Program-made: the position numbers and the translations under genes
Shown: one piece after another, positions 17,074-26,900 of the stretch
Position numbering within the stretch: the stretch's first letter is position 1
Layout: each line of letters opens with the position of its first letter
The notes under the pieces: generated by a model
What the model was told of the DNA's origin: nothing
Database searches by the model: none
What the model saw: the letters and a program-made list of their open reading frames with translations, nothing else
Source of the DNA: Bacteroidota bacterium
GTDB taxonomy: Bacteria > Bacteroidota > Bacteroidia > Chitinophagales > Saprospiraceae
Assembly (NCBI GenBank): GCA_963169455.1
Contig: CAUJDW010000093.1
Location: 33,622-97,621, forward strand
Length of the DNA stretch: 64,000 nucleotides
Direction of reading: 5' to 3'

Positions 17074-18219
17074 CTACTTCAATGTTTCAATATGCAGCCC
17101 TCCCGGAATGTGAAGGGCGTGGAATCGGCTTTCCACCTGCCTGGCCAGGTTTCCGAATGGCGGTATTTCGAACTTCCCGATTTTTGGAAAATGTTCCTCC
17201 AGCGTTTCATTGCCAATGACATACAGGTTGGCCCAGAACAAGCCGGAGTTCAGGATGTCGGGGGGAAGCTTCCAGCACAGGCGGAGGGCCCCGGCCCGGG
17301 GGGGAAGCTCGCGTTCGAGGGTATTGGCGCTGAACAGGATGTTGTGGTGGCTGTCCATCAGGGCCAGAGCCAGATGGGGCGGGCTCTGGCCTGGCTTGAA
17401 CTCCACTTCCACCTCTATGTCGATGGCGCCGCCGGCATGGGGTGCGGCATCCGCGCCGGGGGCCGTCATCCGGATCGCCCTGAAGTAGGCCGACTGGCTG
17501 AGGGGCAGCGGAACGCCTGGAGCGAAATGCCGGGCGTAATAGGCCAGTGATTCCTGCACGCCGCCGGCGAAGGCAACCCGCCCTTCCGCCAGCACCATGG
17601 CCCGGTTGCACATCTGCGCCAGTTTTCCGGGCTCGTGGCTGGCGATGAGCATCGTCTTGCCCGCTTTTTTCAGCGACTGCAGTTTCAGAAAACACTTTTC
17701 CTGGAATGCAGCGTCGCCGACGGCCAGCACTTCATCCAGCAGCAGGATGTCGCAATCGATGTGGATGGCCGTGGCGAAGGCCAGGCGGAGGAACATGCCG
17801 GAAGAATAAAACTTGACCGGCGTTTCCAGGTGTTTTTCCAGCCCGCTGAAGGCGACGATCTCCTCCAGGTGTGCGGCCGCCTGCCGGCGGCTGAGCCCCG
17901 CCAGCCTGCCGGCGAAGTAGATATTCTCCCTGCCCGTCAGTTCGGGGTGAAAACCCGAGCCTATTTCCAGAATGGCCCCTACCCTGCCCCGGAGAACAGC
18001 CCTGCCCGAGTCGGGCTGGTAAATGCCCGCCAGTATTTTCAGCAAGGTGCTCTTCCCCGCCCCGTTGGGCCCGATGATGCCCATGGACTCCCCGCCCTCC
18101 AGCTGAAAACTGACATCCTTTAATGCCCAGAAATCATCGCCCCGGGAGGCGGCAAACACCCCCGCCGCCCCTTCGCCGGCCCGCCAGAAAGACTTGGACA
18201 ATGCTTCTGCTGTTATCAT
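17074..18219 (-). CDS. ABC transporter ATP-binding protein, Wzt/TagH type
   Basis: A 381-residue ATPase of the polysaccharide-export ABC family. Walker A is GPNGAGKSTLLKIL, the signature region is FYSSGMFLRLAFATA and Walker B is CDILLLDEVLAVGDAAFQEK, followed by the switch His in IASHEPGK. The GxGFHPELTGRENIY block is diagnostic of the O-antigen and teichoic-acid exporters. The region after about residue 250 is a beta-rich C-terminal extension, like the Wzt glycan-recognition domain, so this exporter may read a feature at the end of its glycan. Its membrane partner is the gene at 18260-19078. It powers flipping of a lipid-linked glycan across the inner membrane. Confidence 0.92.
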   Translation of the reverse strand: MITAEALSKSFWRAGEGAAGVFAASRGDDFWALKDVSFQLEGGESMGIIGPNGAGKSTLLKILAGIYQPDSGRAVLRGRVGAILEIGSGFHPELTGRENIYFAGRLAGLSRRQAAAHLEEIVAFSGLEKHLETPVKFYSSGMFLRLAFATAIHIDCDILLLDEVLAVGDAAFQEKCFLKLQSLKKAGKTMLIASHEPGKLAQMCNRAMVLAEGRVAFAGGVQESLAYYARHFAPGVPLPLSQSAYFRAIRMTAPGADAAPHAGGAIDIEVEVEFKPGQSPPHLALALMDSHHNILFSANTLERELPPRAGALRLCWKLPPDILNSGLFWANLYVIGNETLEEHFPKIGKFEIPPFGNLARQVESRFHALHIPGGLHIETLK

Positions 18220-18259
18220 GTTCTCTTACTGCTTCTGTTTTTTGCACCACCTGCCCGTT

Positions 18260-19078
18260 TCAGGCAAAATCGACGAGTTTGTGCTGCCGGATGAAGAACA
18301 GCCTGAGCCCGGCCGGTAATAATACTAAAAAAAACGCCACGCCGGCCCAGGCGAAAAGAGGCGGCCCCTGGGCGCCCAGCAGTATCCAGCGGTATGCTTC
18401 GACCACCGTGGCCATGGGGTTGAGGTATAAAAAAGGCCGGAAACCGGCGGGTATCAGCGAGGGCAGATAGAAAACCGGCGTTAGCCAGATCGCTACGTTC
18501 AGGGCGGAGGCGGTGAGGTAAAAAAAATCGCGCCGACGGCCGCTCAGGCTGCAGGCCCAGATGGCCACGGTAAAGCCCGTCAGGAAATTCAGGCAGATGA
18601 CGAACGGCAGCAGGAGGGCCCTGGCCGAAAAAGGGAAACCGAAGGCGGCCAGCAGAACGAAGAGCAAAAGGACGGAAATGGACAATTCGACCAGCCCCAG
18701 CAGGCTCTTGTAGAGGGGGATGATCAACCTCGGCACGACGTTCCGCTTCAGGAACTGCCCCTCATTGGCGATCGAAGGCGCCGCATTATAAATGATGTCC
18801 TTGAAATAGTTCCAGCCAATCAGCCCCGAAAGGGCGACCAGGGGGTAAGGAATTGCCGTTTCGACCTTCAGCAACACCGAAAAGAAAAGGGAGTAGATGG
18901 CTACGTATGCCGCCAGGGGAATGACGGCCCACACCAACCCCATGGCCGTATGGGCGTATTTGGCTTTCCACTCGCGCCGGGCCAGCATCCAGGCGACGGG
19001 CAGGGCCCGCCATACTTCTTCCAGTTCCGCCAGCATGCTTTTCGGCTTGTTTTCGATCACCCTGTACATGGCCCTCAT
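18260..19078 (-). CDS. ABC-2 type permease, Wzm/TagG type
   Basis: A 272-residue inner-membrane protein with about six hydrophobic segments. The cytoplasmic N-terminal helix text (REWKAKYAHTAMGLVWAVIP) and GLIGWNYFKDIIYNAAPSI are typical of polysaccharide ABC-2 permeases. The last segment ends in the loop and hydrophobic stretch LFFIRQHKLVDFA. It forms the channel for the exporter with the ATPase encoded 40 bp downstream. The ATG overlaps the stop codon of the ligase/polymerase gene by four bases, so the three genes are translated together. Confidence 0.92.
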   Translation of the reverse strand: MRAMYRVIENKPKSMLAELEEVWRALPVAWMLARREWKAKYAHTAMGLVWAVIPLAAYVAIYSLFFSVLLKVETAIPYPLVALSGLIGWNYFKDIIYNAAPSIANEGQFLKRNVVPRLIIPLYKSLLGLVELSISVLLLFVLLAAFGFPFSARALLLPFVICLNFLTGFTVAIWACSLSGRRRDFFYLTASALNVAIWLTPVFYLPSLIPAGFRPFLYLNPMATVVEAYRWILLGAQGPPLFAWAGVAFFLVLLPAGLRLFFIRQHKLVDFA

Positions 19079-21372
19079 TCGTTCACCGGGAATAAAATGC
19101 CGCCGCTCCCATCCCTCTCATCAGGCGGCGGATTCAGGAGCAGGGCCAGCGTGCGGTAATGGTCGTTGCGGAGTATGCCCCGGGCTGCTTCCGCTGCGGA
19201 GCTCCCGGCCAGCAGGGCATCGCAGGCCGCTTCGGCGTGGCGGCCAAGAGCCTGAACCGCTTCGGGAGAATCCCCCCGCTGCCAGGCCCTGGCCCGGCAA
19301 TATGCCGCCAGGGTGCTGAAGTAATCCCGGACGAAGGCTTCGTCGGAGGCGCGCTGATCATACAGGGCGCGGGCGGCGGCGAACCCGCCGGCGCGGCTGC
19401 CGGCCCGCAATTCGGGCAGGAGTTGGCGCCCCAGCTGATACATGGGGTTACCCTCCAACGCCGCCATTTCCATTTTAAAGCCGGCATCGGCGCGGATGAG
19501 CTTTAGCTTCGGGTTCTCTTCCAGGCTGATTTTTTCCAGTGTCTGCAGGCAAGCCTCATACTGGTCGGTGCGGTACAGGCAATACGCCAGGTTGGTGAGC
19601 GCCGGTTCGTAATTCGGAGCGAGTTCCACGGCTTTCTGAAGCACGGGCAGCGCATCGGCGTAGCGCTCCATGCCCATCAGGATGCTCGCCCTGGTGTTTA
19701 GCACCCGGTGGCTGTTGGGCTGGTATCGTTCTGCTTCCTCCGCCTTGTCCAGGGCCTTGTCCAGTTGCTGAAGTTGTTTGTACGCGTTGGCGCTATGCCA
19801 CTGAATGGGGTCGCCGATGGGGTCCAGGCTGAAGAAAAGGCGCTCGGCTTCCACCGACAGGCGGGCGGCCTGCTCGAAGTTTCCCCGGGTTTCAAGCCGG
19901 AGTATTTCCTGCAGCCTGCGGTCGAGCTGCCGTTTTTCCCACCCCATCCAAAGGCTGAAGCCGATCAGGGCGAAGAGCCCGGCGGCCAGGGCGGTGCGGC
20001 GGCCGCCTGAAAGCGCCGGCGGCGCTGCGCCGCCGGCCAGGTTCAGCGCCATGGCTGCGTAAAGCAATAAAAGCAAATTGTGCTCGGGGCGCTCGGTGGG
20101 AAAGCTGAAGCCCATATCGATGGCGGCGGCCAGCAGCCCGCTGAACAACAGTATGGCCAGCAGGGCGCCGTTTTCACTGCCGGCCCGCCGGGCCGCCACC
20201 CAGGCGGCGGCCAACGCCAGCCCGCCCATGGCCAGATACAGCAGCAGGGCCGCCAGCCCGGCTTCGGCGGCGATGCCCAGATAAACGTTGTGGGGGCGGA
20301 TGCGCATCTGGTCGATGCCCTCGAAACTGGGCGCGCTGCTGCCGCCGTATTCCGGGAAACGGACGCGCCAGTTGCCGGCGCCGACGCCCAGCACGGGGTG
20401 ATCCGCAATCATTTGAACCGTATGTTTCCAGACGTATATCCGCTCGCGGGCGTTGCGCTCTGCTTCATTGGCCGGCTCGGCATCGGCGGCGGGCAGGCGG
20501 ACAAAGGTTTGAACACGCCATTTCAGGGAACTGGCCAACTGGCTGCCTTTACCGCCGGCAAAGGCCAGCCCGACGGCCAGAAACACCCCCAGCAGGCCGG
20601 CAAGCACGGCATAGCGCCACTGCTTCCGGAAAGTGGGCGAAAACTGCTGCCGCTTCAGCAGCAACAAGGCCTGAAAAGCCAGGAACATGAGCGCAAAGGC
20701 CAGCCAGGCGGAACGCGTCTGGGAAAGCACCAGGGCAATGCCGCCGAGCGCCAGCCCGGCCAGGGCCAGAACGCGCCAGGCGCCTTTGTTCTGGAAAAAA
20801 CAGAAACCCGCCCATGGCGTCAGCAACACCAGCAAAGACCCGAACAGGTTGCGGTTGCCGCTGAAACCGGTGGGCGGCAGCGAACCGGGAATACCGAAAA
20901 CCGACAATCCATAATACTGGGTGATGCCGGCCAGGGCGCAAACCGCCAGAGCCGCCGTCAGGAACATGGACAGAAGCCGCGCCTGGCGAAGGGGTTCGGC
21001 CAGCAGGGCCAGCAACAGAAAGGCCAGCGCCAGGTGCAGCCCGTAGCGCGCCACAAACAGCATGCCCTCCCGAATATTAACCGCCGGCCAGAGGCTGGCC
21101 AGGTTGACGAGCAAAAACCCCAGCCCCAGCCACAAAAACAAGCGCCCCAGGCCGGCGGGAACCCACAGCGGCCGGCGGGAAACCCAAAGCCAGGCCAGCA
21201 CGCCAGCCGCCCAAACCGACAGCCCAAGCATACGAATTGCAAGGAATGGGTCGCGGGCGCCGCTGTCGAACAGCAGCATGGCGAGCCCGAATGCCAGCAT
21301 GACAAACAGGCTTGCCGCGTCCATCCCGGAAGAGGAAGAGGCCCTGGATCGTGTTTTTTTATTTTGCGCCAT
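19075..21372 (-). CDS. O-antigen ligase/polymerase-like membrane protein with C-terminal TPR repeats
   Basis: A 765-residue protein. The first about 450 residues contain ten or more membrane segments. A Wzy_C-type periplasmic loop contains the ligase motif MIADHPVLGVGAGNWRVRFP and the conserved HNVYL His (IRPHNVYLGIAAEAG). This is the O-antigen ligase/WaaL superfamily, which transfers a lipid-linked glycan or polymerises repeat units. From about residue 490 come tetratricopeptide repeats (ANAYKQLQQLDKALDKAEEA, ASILMGMERYADALPVLQKA, ALTNLAYCLYRTDQYEACL), a fusion common in Bacteroidota. It sits between a GT4 gene and the permease. Confidence 0.88.
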   Translation of the reverse strand: MAQNKKTRSRASSSSGMDAASLFVMLAFGLAMLLFDSGARDPFLAIRMLGLSVWAAGVLAWLWVSRRPLWVPAGLGRLFLWLGLGFLLVNLASLWPAVNIREGMLFVARYGLHLALAFLLLALLAEPLRQARLLSMFLTAALAVCALAGITQYYGLSVFGIPGSLPPTGFSGNRNLFGSLLVLLTPWAGFCFFQNKGAWRVLALAGLALGGIALVLSQTRSAWLAFALMFLAFQALLLLKRQQFSPTFRKQWRYAVLAGLLGVFLAVGLAFAGGKGSQLASSLKWRVQTFVRLPAADAEPANEAERNARERIYVWKHTVQMIADHPVLGVGAGNWRVRFPEYGGSSAPSFEGIDQMRIRPHNVYLGIAAEAGLAALLLYLAMGGLALAAAWVAARRAGSENGALLAILLFSGLLAAAIDMGFSFPTERPEHNLLLLLYAAMALNLAGGAAPPALSGGRRTALAAGLFALIGFSLWMGWEKRQLDRRLQEILRLETRGNFEQAARLSVEAERLFFSLDPIGDPIQWHSANAYKQLQQLDKALDKAEEAERYQPNSHRVLNTRASILMGMERYADALPVLQKAVELAPNYEPALTNLAYCLYRTDQYEACLQTLEKISLEENPKLKLIRADAGFKMEMAALEGNPMYQLGRQLLPELRAGSRAGGFAAARALYDQRASDEAFVRDYFSTLAAYCRARAWQRGDSPEAVQALGRHAEAACDALLAGSSAAEAARGILRNDHYRTLALLLNPPPDERDGSGGILFPVNE

Positions 21373-21390
21373 CGTTCTTGCACATTAAAC

Positions 21391-22569
21391 TCAGCACCCT
21401 ACCGGGACGACAGGGCAGGCGGGCTCCTCCTTTTCCGGCGATTCCACCCCCAGCCCCAGCTGTTCCAGGTACTGCCCGATGATATATTTTTCGTCGAACC
21501 TTTCCAGCACCAGTTGCCGGCCCGCCAAACCCATCTGCAACCTGGCGGAGCCGGGCAGCTCCAGCAACAGGCGCATTTTTTCGGCCAGCCCTTCCGCCTG
21601 TTTTTTCTCACAAAGGTAGCCGTTGTATCCTTCCAGTACGATTTCCCGGCAACCTACATTATCGGTGGCGACAATGGGGCGGCCCATGCTGGCGGCCTCG
21701 AGCAGGATGCGGGGCACGCCTTCCCGATAGTAGGTGGGCAACACCACCGCGTCGGCCCTGGCCAGAAAAGGGCGGATGTCCTCGTGGGCGCCGACGTATT
21801 CGATCAGCCCCTGGGCCTGCCACTGCTGAAGTTCCGAAATGCGGACGGCATTGGGAAAATGTTCTTCGATGAAACCGGCCACCAGGAAGCGGGCGCGGCA
21901 TCCGGCGGCGCGCAGCAGGCGCGCCGCCTCCACATATTCAAAAATGCCCTTTTCCTTCATCAGCCGCCCGGCGAACAGAAAGCGGAAGGGCCTTCCCGGA
22001 GGCCCCGGCGAAGGAGCCGGGGAAAAATAACCCGTATCCACTCCCTCGCCCGGCAACAGCCCCGCCTGCCCGGGCCGGATGATGCGCTTATCGAGGAAAA
22101 AATCACGGTCGTCCCGGTTGAGGAACCAGGCGCGGGCCGCGCGCCGCAGCCCCAGGCGGTAGAGCCGGATGGCAGCCCTGGTCTTCCAGGAATGGCTGGT
22201 GAACAGATGCCCCAGGCCCGTAATCACCGCCAGGGCCGGGATGCCCAGCAGCCGGGCGGCCAGTTGCCCGAAGATATTGGGCTTGATCGTGAAAGAAAGC
22301 GCATAATCGATCCGCCATTTTTTCATCAGGCGGTATGCAACGAGCATGTAGCGGAGGCAATCCAGGGGGTTGAGGCTGTAGTTCATAACGGGCGCCGGCT
22401 CAAAAATGCAGCCCATAGCCTGGAGCTTCCTGCTGAATTTGTCTTCCGGTGCTATGACGACAACGCGCGCGCCCCGCTGCAACAACTGCCGGATAAGGCC
22501 CCGGCGGAAGTTGTAAACGCTCCAGCTGGTATTGGAGAGGATGGCTATATTTCCGGGTGCTTTGAGCAT
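21391..22569 (-). CDS. GT4 family glycosyltransferase
   Basis: A 392-residue GT-B glycosyltransferase. The N-terminal domain has the glycine-poor start NIAILSNTSWSVYNFRRGLI and FSFTIKPNIFGQLAARLLG-like text, as in enzymes transferring GlcNAc or related sugars to undecaprenyl-linked intermediates. The C-terminal donor domain has FRFLFAGRLMKEKGIFEYVE and the E-x7-E motif (YREGVPRILLEAASMGRPIV) of GT4 enzymes. It lies 18 bp before the ligase gene in transcript order. It probably adds a sugar to the growing lipid-linked glycan in the cytoplasm. Confidence 0.88.
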   Translation of the reverse strand: MLKAPGNIAILSNTSWSVYNFRRGLIRQLLQRGARVVVIAPEDKFSRKLQAMGCIFEPAPVMNYSLNPLDCLRYMLVAYRLMKKWRIDYALSFTIKPNIFGQLAARLLGIPALAVITGLGHLFTSHSWKTRAAIRLYRLGLRRAARAWFLNRDDRDFFLDKRIIRPGQAGLLPGEGVDTGYFSPAPSPGPPGRPFRFLFAGRLMKEKGIFEYVEAARLLRAAGCRARFLVAGFIEEHFPNAVRISELQQWQAQGLIEYVGAHEDIRPFLARADAVVLPTYYREGVPRILLEAASMGRPIVATDNVGCREIVLEGYNGYLCEKKQAEGLAEKMRLLLELPGSARLQMGLAGRQLVLERFDEKYIIGQYLEQLGLGVESPEKEEPACPVVPVGC

Positions 22570-22594
22570 AGGTGTTTTTTACTTTTCAAAGGCT

Positions 22595-23500
22595 TCAAAG
22601 GGTTGCGCCTCCGGCATGGCGCCGAAGGCGGCCCGGAGCCAGCAAGGCGCTTTTGGCGGCCAGCCGCAGCCGGTGAGGAATGCGGGGCAACAGCTCCATT
22701 TTCAGCCGCCGCCAGAGGCGGGGCGCCCGGAAAAAGGGACGCGGCGAATACGCCGCCTCGATACCGTGCAAGGCCAGCAGGCGCCCCAGCGCCGACCCTT
22801 CGGGAACGGCTTTCTTATCCAGCCCGCGGCTCCGCCATTCCTCGTTCATCCAGTGAAAGGCGCACCACCGGGGCGCAAAAGAAGGGGCGTGGTAAAGGTA
22901 ATACTCCACGGTTTCCCAGCGGTCTTTATTTGTTATGTCAACGATATAAGGTTCCAGTTGGAACTGCCGGACGTATTTATTGAGTATCCGCACCGGCAGC
23001 AGCCAGTCGCGGTTAGCGGCATTGACCCGCTCCCGGGCTTCCAGATAACAGGCCTCCATCAGCGGGCTGCCCTGGGGGCACTTCATCAGGTTGCCCACCA
23101 CCGGCAGCACATCGTGCCGGCGAAATATATAGGGCGCTTCAAAGTCCAGCGGCCGCAGGCAGGTGACGTCCATATCGGACCACCAGCCGCCCTCCTCATA
23201 CAAAAGCTTGTACCGGAACAGGTCGGCAAAACCCGCCAGGCTGCCCTTGCCGTGGCCGAACTGATTGCCGTGCCGGTAGCGGAAAATGTCCCCGGCCGGC
23301 AGAATATCAGCCGCCGGGCGCTGGATAACGCCTTCCGGCAGCCCATGGCTCAGCGGTTCGTACAGCCAAAGGTGGAACTCGTGCCCCATGGCCACAAAAG
23401 ACCGAAGGCACAATTCCTCCAATGGGCTCAGGGAAGAACCCACCCACAAGCCATGAACGACCTTATTCTGGGCTTCCATCTTTTGGTGAAGTTTGTTCAT
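22595..23500 (-). CDS. GT32-type glycosyltransferase (DxD), first gene of the glycan operon
   Basis: A 301-residue protein with the hallmark EEGGWWSDMDVTCLRPLDF at about residues 110-130, the DxD metal and nucleotide-sugar site of GT32 (Och1/capsular) enzymes. An N-terminal KVVHGLWVGSSLSPLEELCL is the usual family opening. The start at 23500 was preferred over longer frames, whose extra residues (FLKFSSSFTL) come from AT-rich leader sequence. An ATG at 23479 is an alternative. As the first gene after a 422-bp AT-rich upstream region, it probably marks the start of the 18-kb transcript. Confidence 0.83.
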   Translation of the reverse strand: MNKLHQKMEAQNKVVHGLWVGSSLSPLEELCLRSFVAMGHEFHLWLYEPLSHGLPEGVIQRPAADILPAGDIFRYRHGNQFGHGKGSLAGFADLFRYKLLYEEGGWWSDMDVTCLRPLDFEAPYIFRRHDVLPVVGNLMKCPQGSPLMEACYLEARERVNAANRDWLLPVRILNKYVRQFQLEPYIVDITNKDRWETVEYYLYHAPSFAPRWCAFHWMNEEWRSRGLDKKAVPEGSALGRLLALHGIEAAYSPRPFFRAPRLWRRLKMELLPRIPHRLRLAAKSALLAPGRLRRHAGGATL

Positions 23501-23922
23501 TGACGGTTTCCGGGTAAGCTGTCTGGTCCGGCAAGCGCCTGCCTGTTTCAGGAAAGAAAAAAACTTGCCTCCGAGGGTAAAGCTAGACGAAAATTTCAAA
23601 AAAGTATATGAGCTGAAAGCCAAACAGTAAAGAAAAAAACTAAAACAAAAATGAAAAAAGCACAGATAATAAAAAATCCTTTAGATTTGTGTACCGAAAA
23701 TAAACTGTTCTTGATTCCCTCTTTTAAAGAATTCTTTTCTGCCCCAACCAAATGCCCGATGTCTGTTCCATAGCCTGCTCCCCGGTTTGACTGACTGGTA
23801 TGTGAATGGAAGCAGGGTGTTCCTCTGACGAGTAAACGGCAAATACCAAACCCCTGGGGTCCTGCGCCTTGCCTGGATTCCCGAAGGGCGCTAAAGTACG
23901 TATATAACAAACTGTACATCTC
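23501..23922. promoter_or_regulatory. Divergent intergenic region between glycan operon and giant-protein locus
   Basis: This 422-bp stretch separates the minus-strand glycan operon from the plus-strand surface-protein genes, so both promoters should lie here. The part next to the operon (about 23590-23700) is strongly AT-rich. On the minus strand it shows a TTTG near a TATAC-T-rich segment, loosely like a Bacteroidota -33/-7 promoter. On the plus side TATATAAC lies about 20 bp before the giant gene's ATG. I see no gene or strong hairpin in it. Confidence 0.45.
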
Positions 23923-26900
23923 ATGATCCACCGGACCCTAGTTACGCTGGCATTCGCCTGCCTGTTCCTCTCCAATGCTCAGGCGCAGTTTTCCGCCACC
24001 ACCAACGCCAACGATGCCTACATCGATGTCTCCTGGAACCTCGCCCAGGTTTGTTTCCAGGATGCGGGCAACAACAACCAGGCCTACCCCGACGGCGTAC
24101 ACCTGGAACTTTTTGCCGACGGCGCCTCCGTTTACATCGAAGTGCTCGACGACCCGGCGCCCACAGCGGTCAGCAATACTTTCCGGCATTACGTCGGGCC
24201 GGGCCGCAGCGTCAACTACGGACTGATGCTCTATATCATTGGCCCGGGCGACGAGGTGTCGGTGATCAACTGTTCCAGCCTGACGGCCTCGGGCTCCACC
24301 CTCGGCTTCCAGCCGCCGGTAAACGTCGCGGCTACCGACGCCACCAGGGCCGATGCCGTCGTGCTCAGCTGGCAGAACAAATCGCTGCTCAGCTCCTCTT
24401 TCCAGGTCATCAGGAAGCTGGGGGCCCAGGAAACGCTCGTGGCTACCATTCCCGGCTCAACGGCAGTGGATTCCGTCTTCACCTATGTGGACGCCTTCCG
24501 CCTGGACAACGCCCTGAGCCTCGAAAACGGCGCCCAGTACGAATATTGCATCCGCACTTACAGCGAACTGGTGGATTCCACTTTCGGGGAGCCGGATTTC
24601 GCAGTCTGCGACATGGGCAGCACCTACGACATCAACCTGCAGGCCACCGACTTCACCTTCACCGACAGGGTGAACCTGACGTGGAACGATGTTTCCGCCT
24701 TTGCTGAAAAGATCGTGATCAAAAGAGACAGGGAGGTGGTTGCTACGCTGGAAGATGAGGCCTTGACTATTTATTCCGATACGGACCCTACCTACGGCCT
24801 CAACAGCCTGTATTCCATCGACCTGATAAACGCCCAGGGCGTCATTACCGTGCAGGATACCGAAAGAGGCGGAGCGGACCCCATCGGGGCCATCTCGGGT
24901 TTCGTACGCAGCAAGGAGGGCGTCGGCGTACCGGGTGTAAAGGTCAAATACGAAGTGGAAGTCCTCGACTCCCTGATCCGGGATTCCACCCTGACGGATT
25001 TCACGGGCCGTTATTCCTTCGAAGATGTCTTTTACGCCCGCCAGGGCAGCTTCACCCTCCGGGCCGAAAGAGCGGGGGCATCCATCAAACCCGCCAAGCT
25101 GGTTTTCATACTCAACAACGAGAACCCCGTGAAGGAGGAGGCCAACTTCCTGTTCAACACCAGCCTGGCTATGAGCAGTGACTCCATCGCCCTGCAGCAG
25201 TTCGAAGGGGCGCCTGGCGTGGATAGGCTGAATTTTACCTGGAACTACTTCTCCACCGCCGATACCACCCATTTCCAACTCTACCGCGAAGGCACGCTGG
25301 TCACTATTGGCGATGACGCTACAGCGCCGCCCGCAGGCCTCAGTGACCTGACAGGCAAGCCCAACTACTACTATGCCTATGAGTTGCGGGCCTACGCCAT
25401 CCGGAACGATTCCATCGCACTGGTGTCCGTCAAGGATACCGTGCAGTTCCCCGCAGTCGAAAAACCCACTAACCTGGCCATACAGGACAACTTCGACAGC
25501 AACAGCATGGGCGTGCTGACCCTGTCCTGGGACCACAGCTCCGATAATTTCAGCGGCTTCCGCATATACCGGGACAATGTGCTGCTTGCCGTGCTGGGCT
25601 CCGCCCCGCGCCGCTTTTCGGACTACACCGGCCTGCCGGGGGCAACCTATGAATATTCGATCACGGCCTTCCGGAATATCGATGGCGAGATTTTCGAATC
25701 CGAACGGGTTAACGGAGCGCCAAACCTGTTTCCCGCTTTCTTCGAACCAACCAACGTAGTGGCTACACCGATGGCAAATGACAATGCTGTCATCGTGAGC
25801 TGGGATATCCCCGGCGGCTTCGGCGGGCAGGACTATTTCTCCGGCTTCAAAATCATGCGCAACGGCCAGGAGATCGGCGAGATCATGAAGGGCGACACCA
25901 CGGCCTTTAAAGACCTGCTGGGCATTCCGGGTGTTTCCTATACCTATATGGTGAAAACCTTCGTTGACCAGCCGGACACGGTTTACGCCAGCACGGGCGT
26001 GATGGCTGCTCCGGTAAACTTCCCCGCGATCGCCACCCCGGTGCTCAGCAGCGTTACGCCGTCCACCGGCAAAGCGCTGGCCAGCATCGACAACACCTAT
26101 AATACCACCCACAACAACTTCGACGGTTTCATCATAACGGCCAACGGAGCGGCCTTCGACACCCTGCAAAGGCATCAAACCAGCGCCGCTTACTTCCCCA
26201 ATATACGGGGCGCCGCGCCGGTGAACGTCACCATCGGGCTGCAAGCCTACCGCAATATCAACGGGCAGATATTCACCTCCGCGGCCGCTACCCAGGCCGT
26301 CGCCATTCCGCTGGCCAACAACAGCCTGGAAGCGCCGGGCAACATCAATGCATCGGAGGAGTTCCCCATGCACGTTGCTGTTACCTGGACTTACCCTACC
26401 TTCAAACTTTCCCGCTTCGTCGTGTACAGAGACAACGCCGTCCTGGACACCCTGCCGACGACGGCCCGCGCCTACTACGACTATGATACCGACCCGGGCC
26501 AGACGCACGAATACAGCGTCAAGGCCATCTACAACGGCGCCGAATCCATCGTCGTGTCGGATGTCGGCCGCAGGCGCAACCTGGGCGTATTGCAGGGGCA
26601 ACTGGTGTCCGGCAGCAACGGCCGCAATGTGGACAGCCTCGAATTGCGCCTGCTCAACGGCGCACAGACGGTTGGCCGCACCTTCTCCAACCGGGCCGGC
26701 TACTATCTCTTTGAAAACCTGCCCATCGACGGCGGGCAGTCCAGCCTCGCGCTCAACCTGCAGACGATGGGGCGCAGCGTCGAAGTAACGGCTCCGCAGC
26801 AAAGCGTACCGGAAGCGCCCATCCGCAACCGGACGATAACCGACAACTTTGCCGACGAATTCGTACCGGGTGATTATCCCCCACTACCCCAGCGCGACAC

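Noticed and set aside
20080..22983. A 967-codon plus-strand open frame across the ligase and GT4 genes
   Set aside because: It is Gln/Gly/His-rich antisense text covering two genes with convincing motifs, and crosses their boundary.
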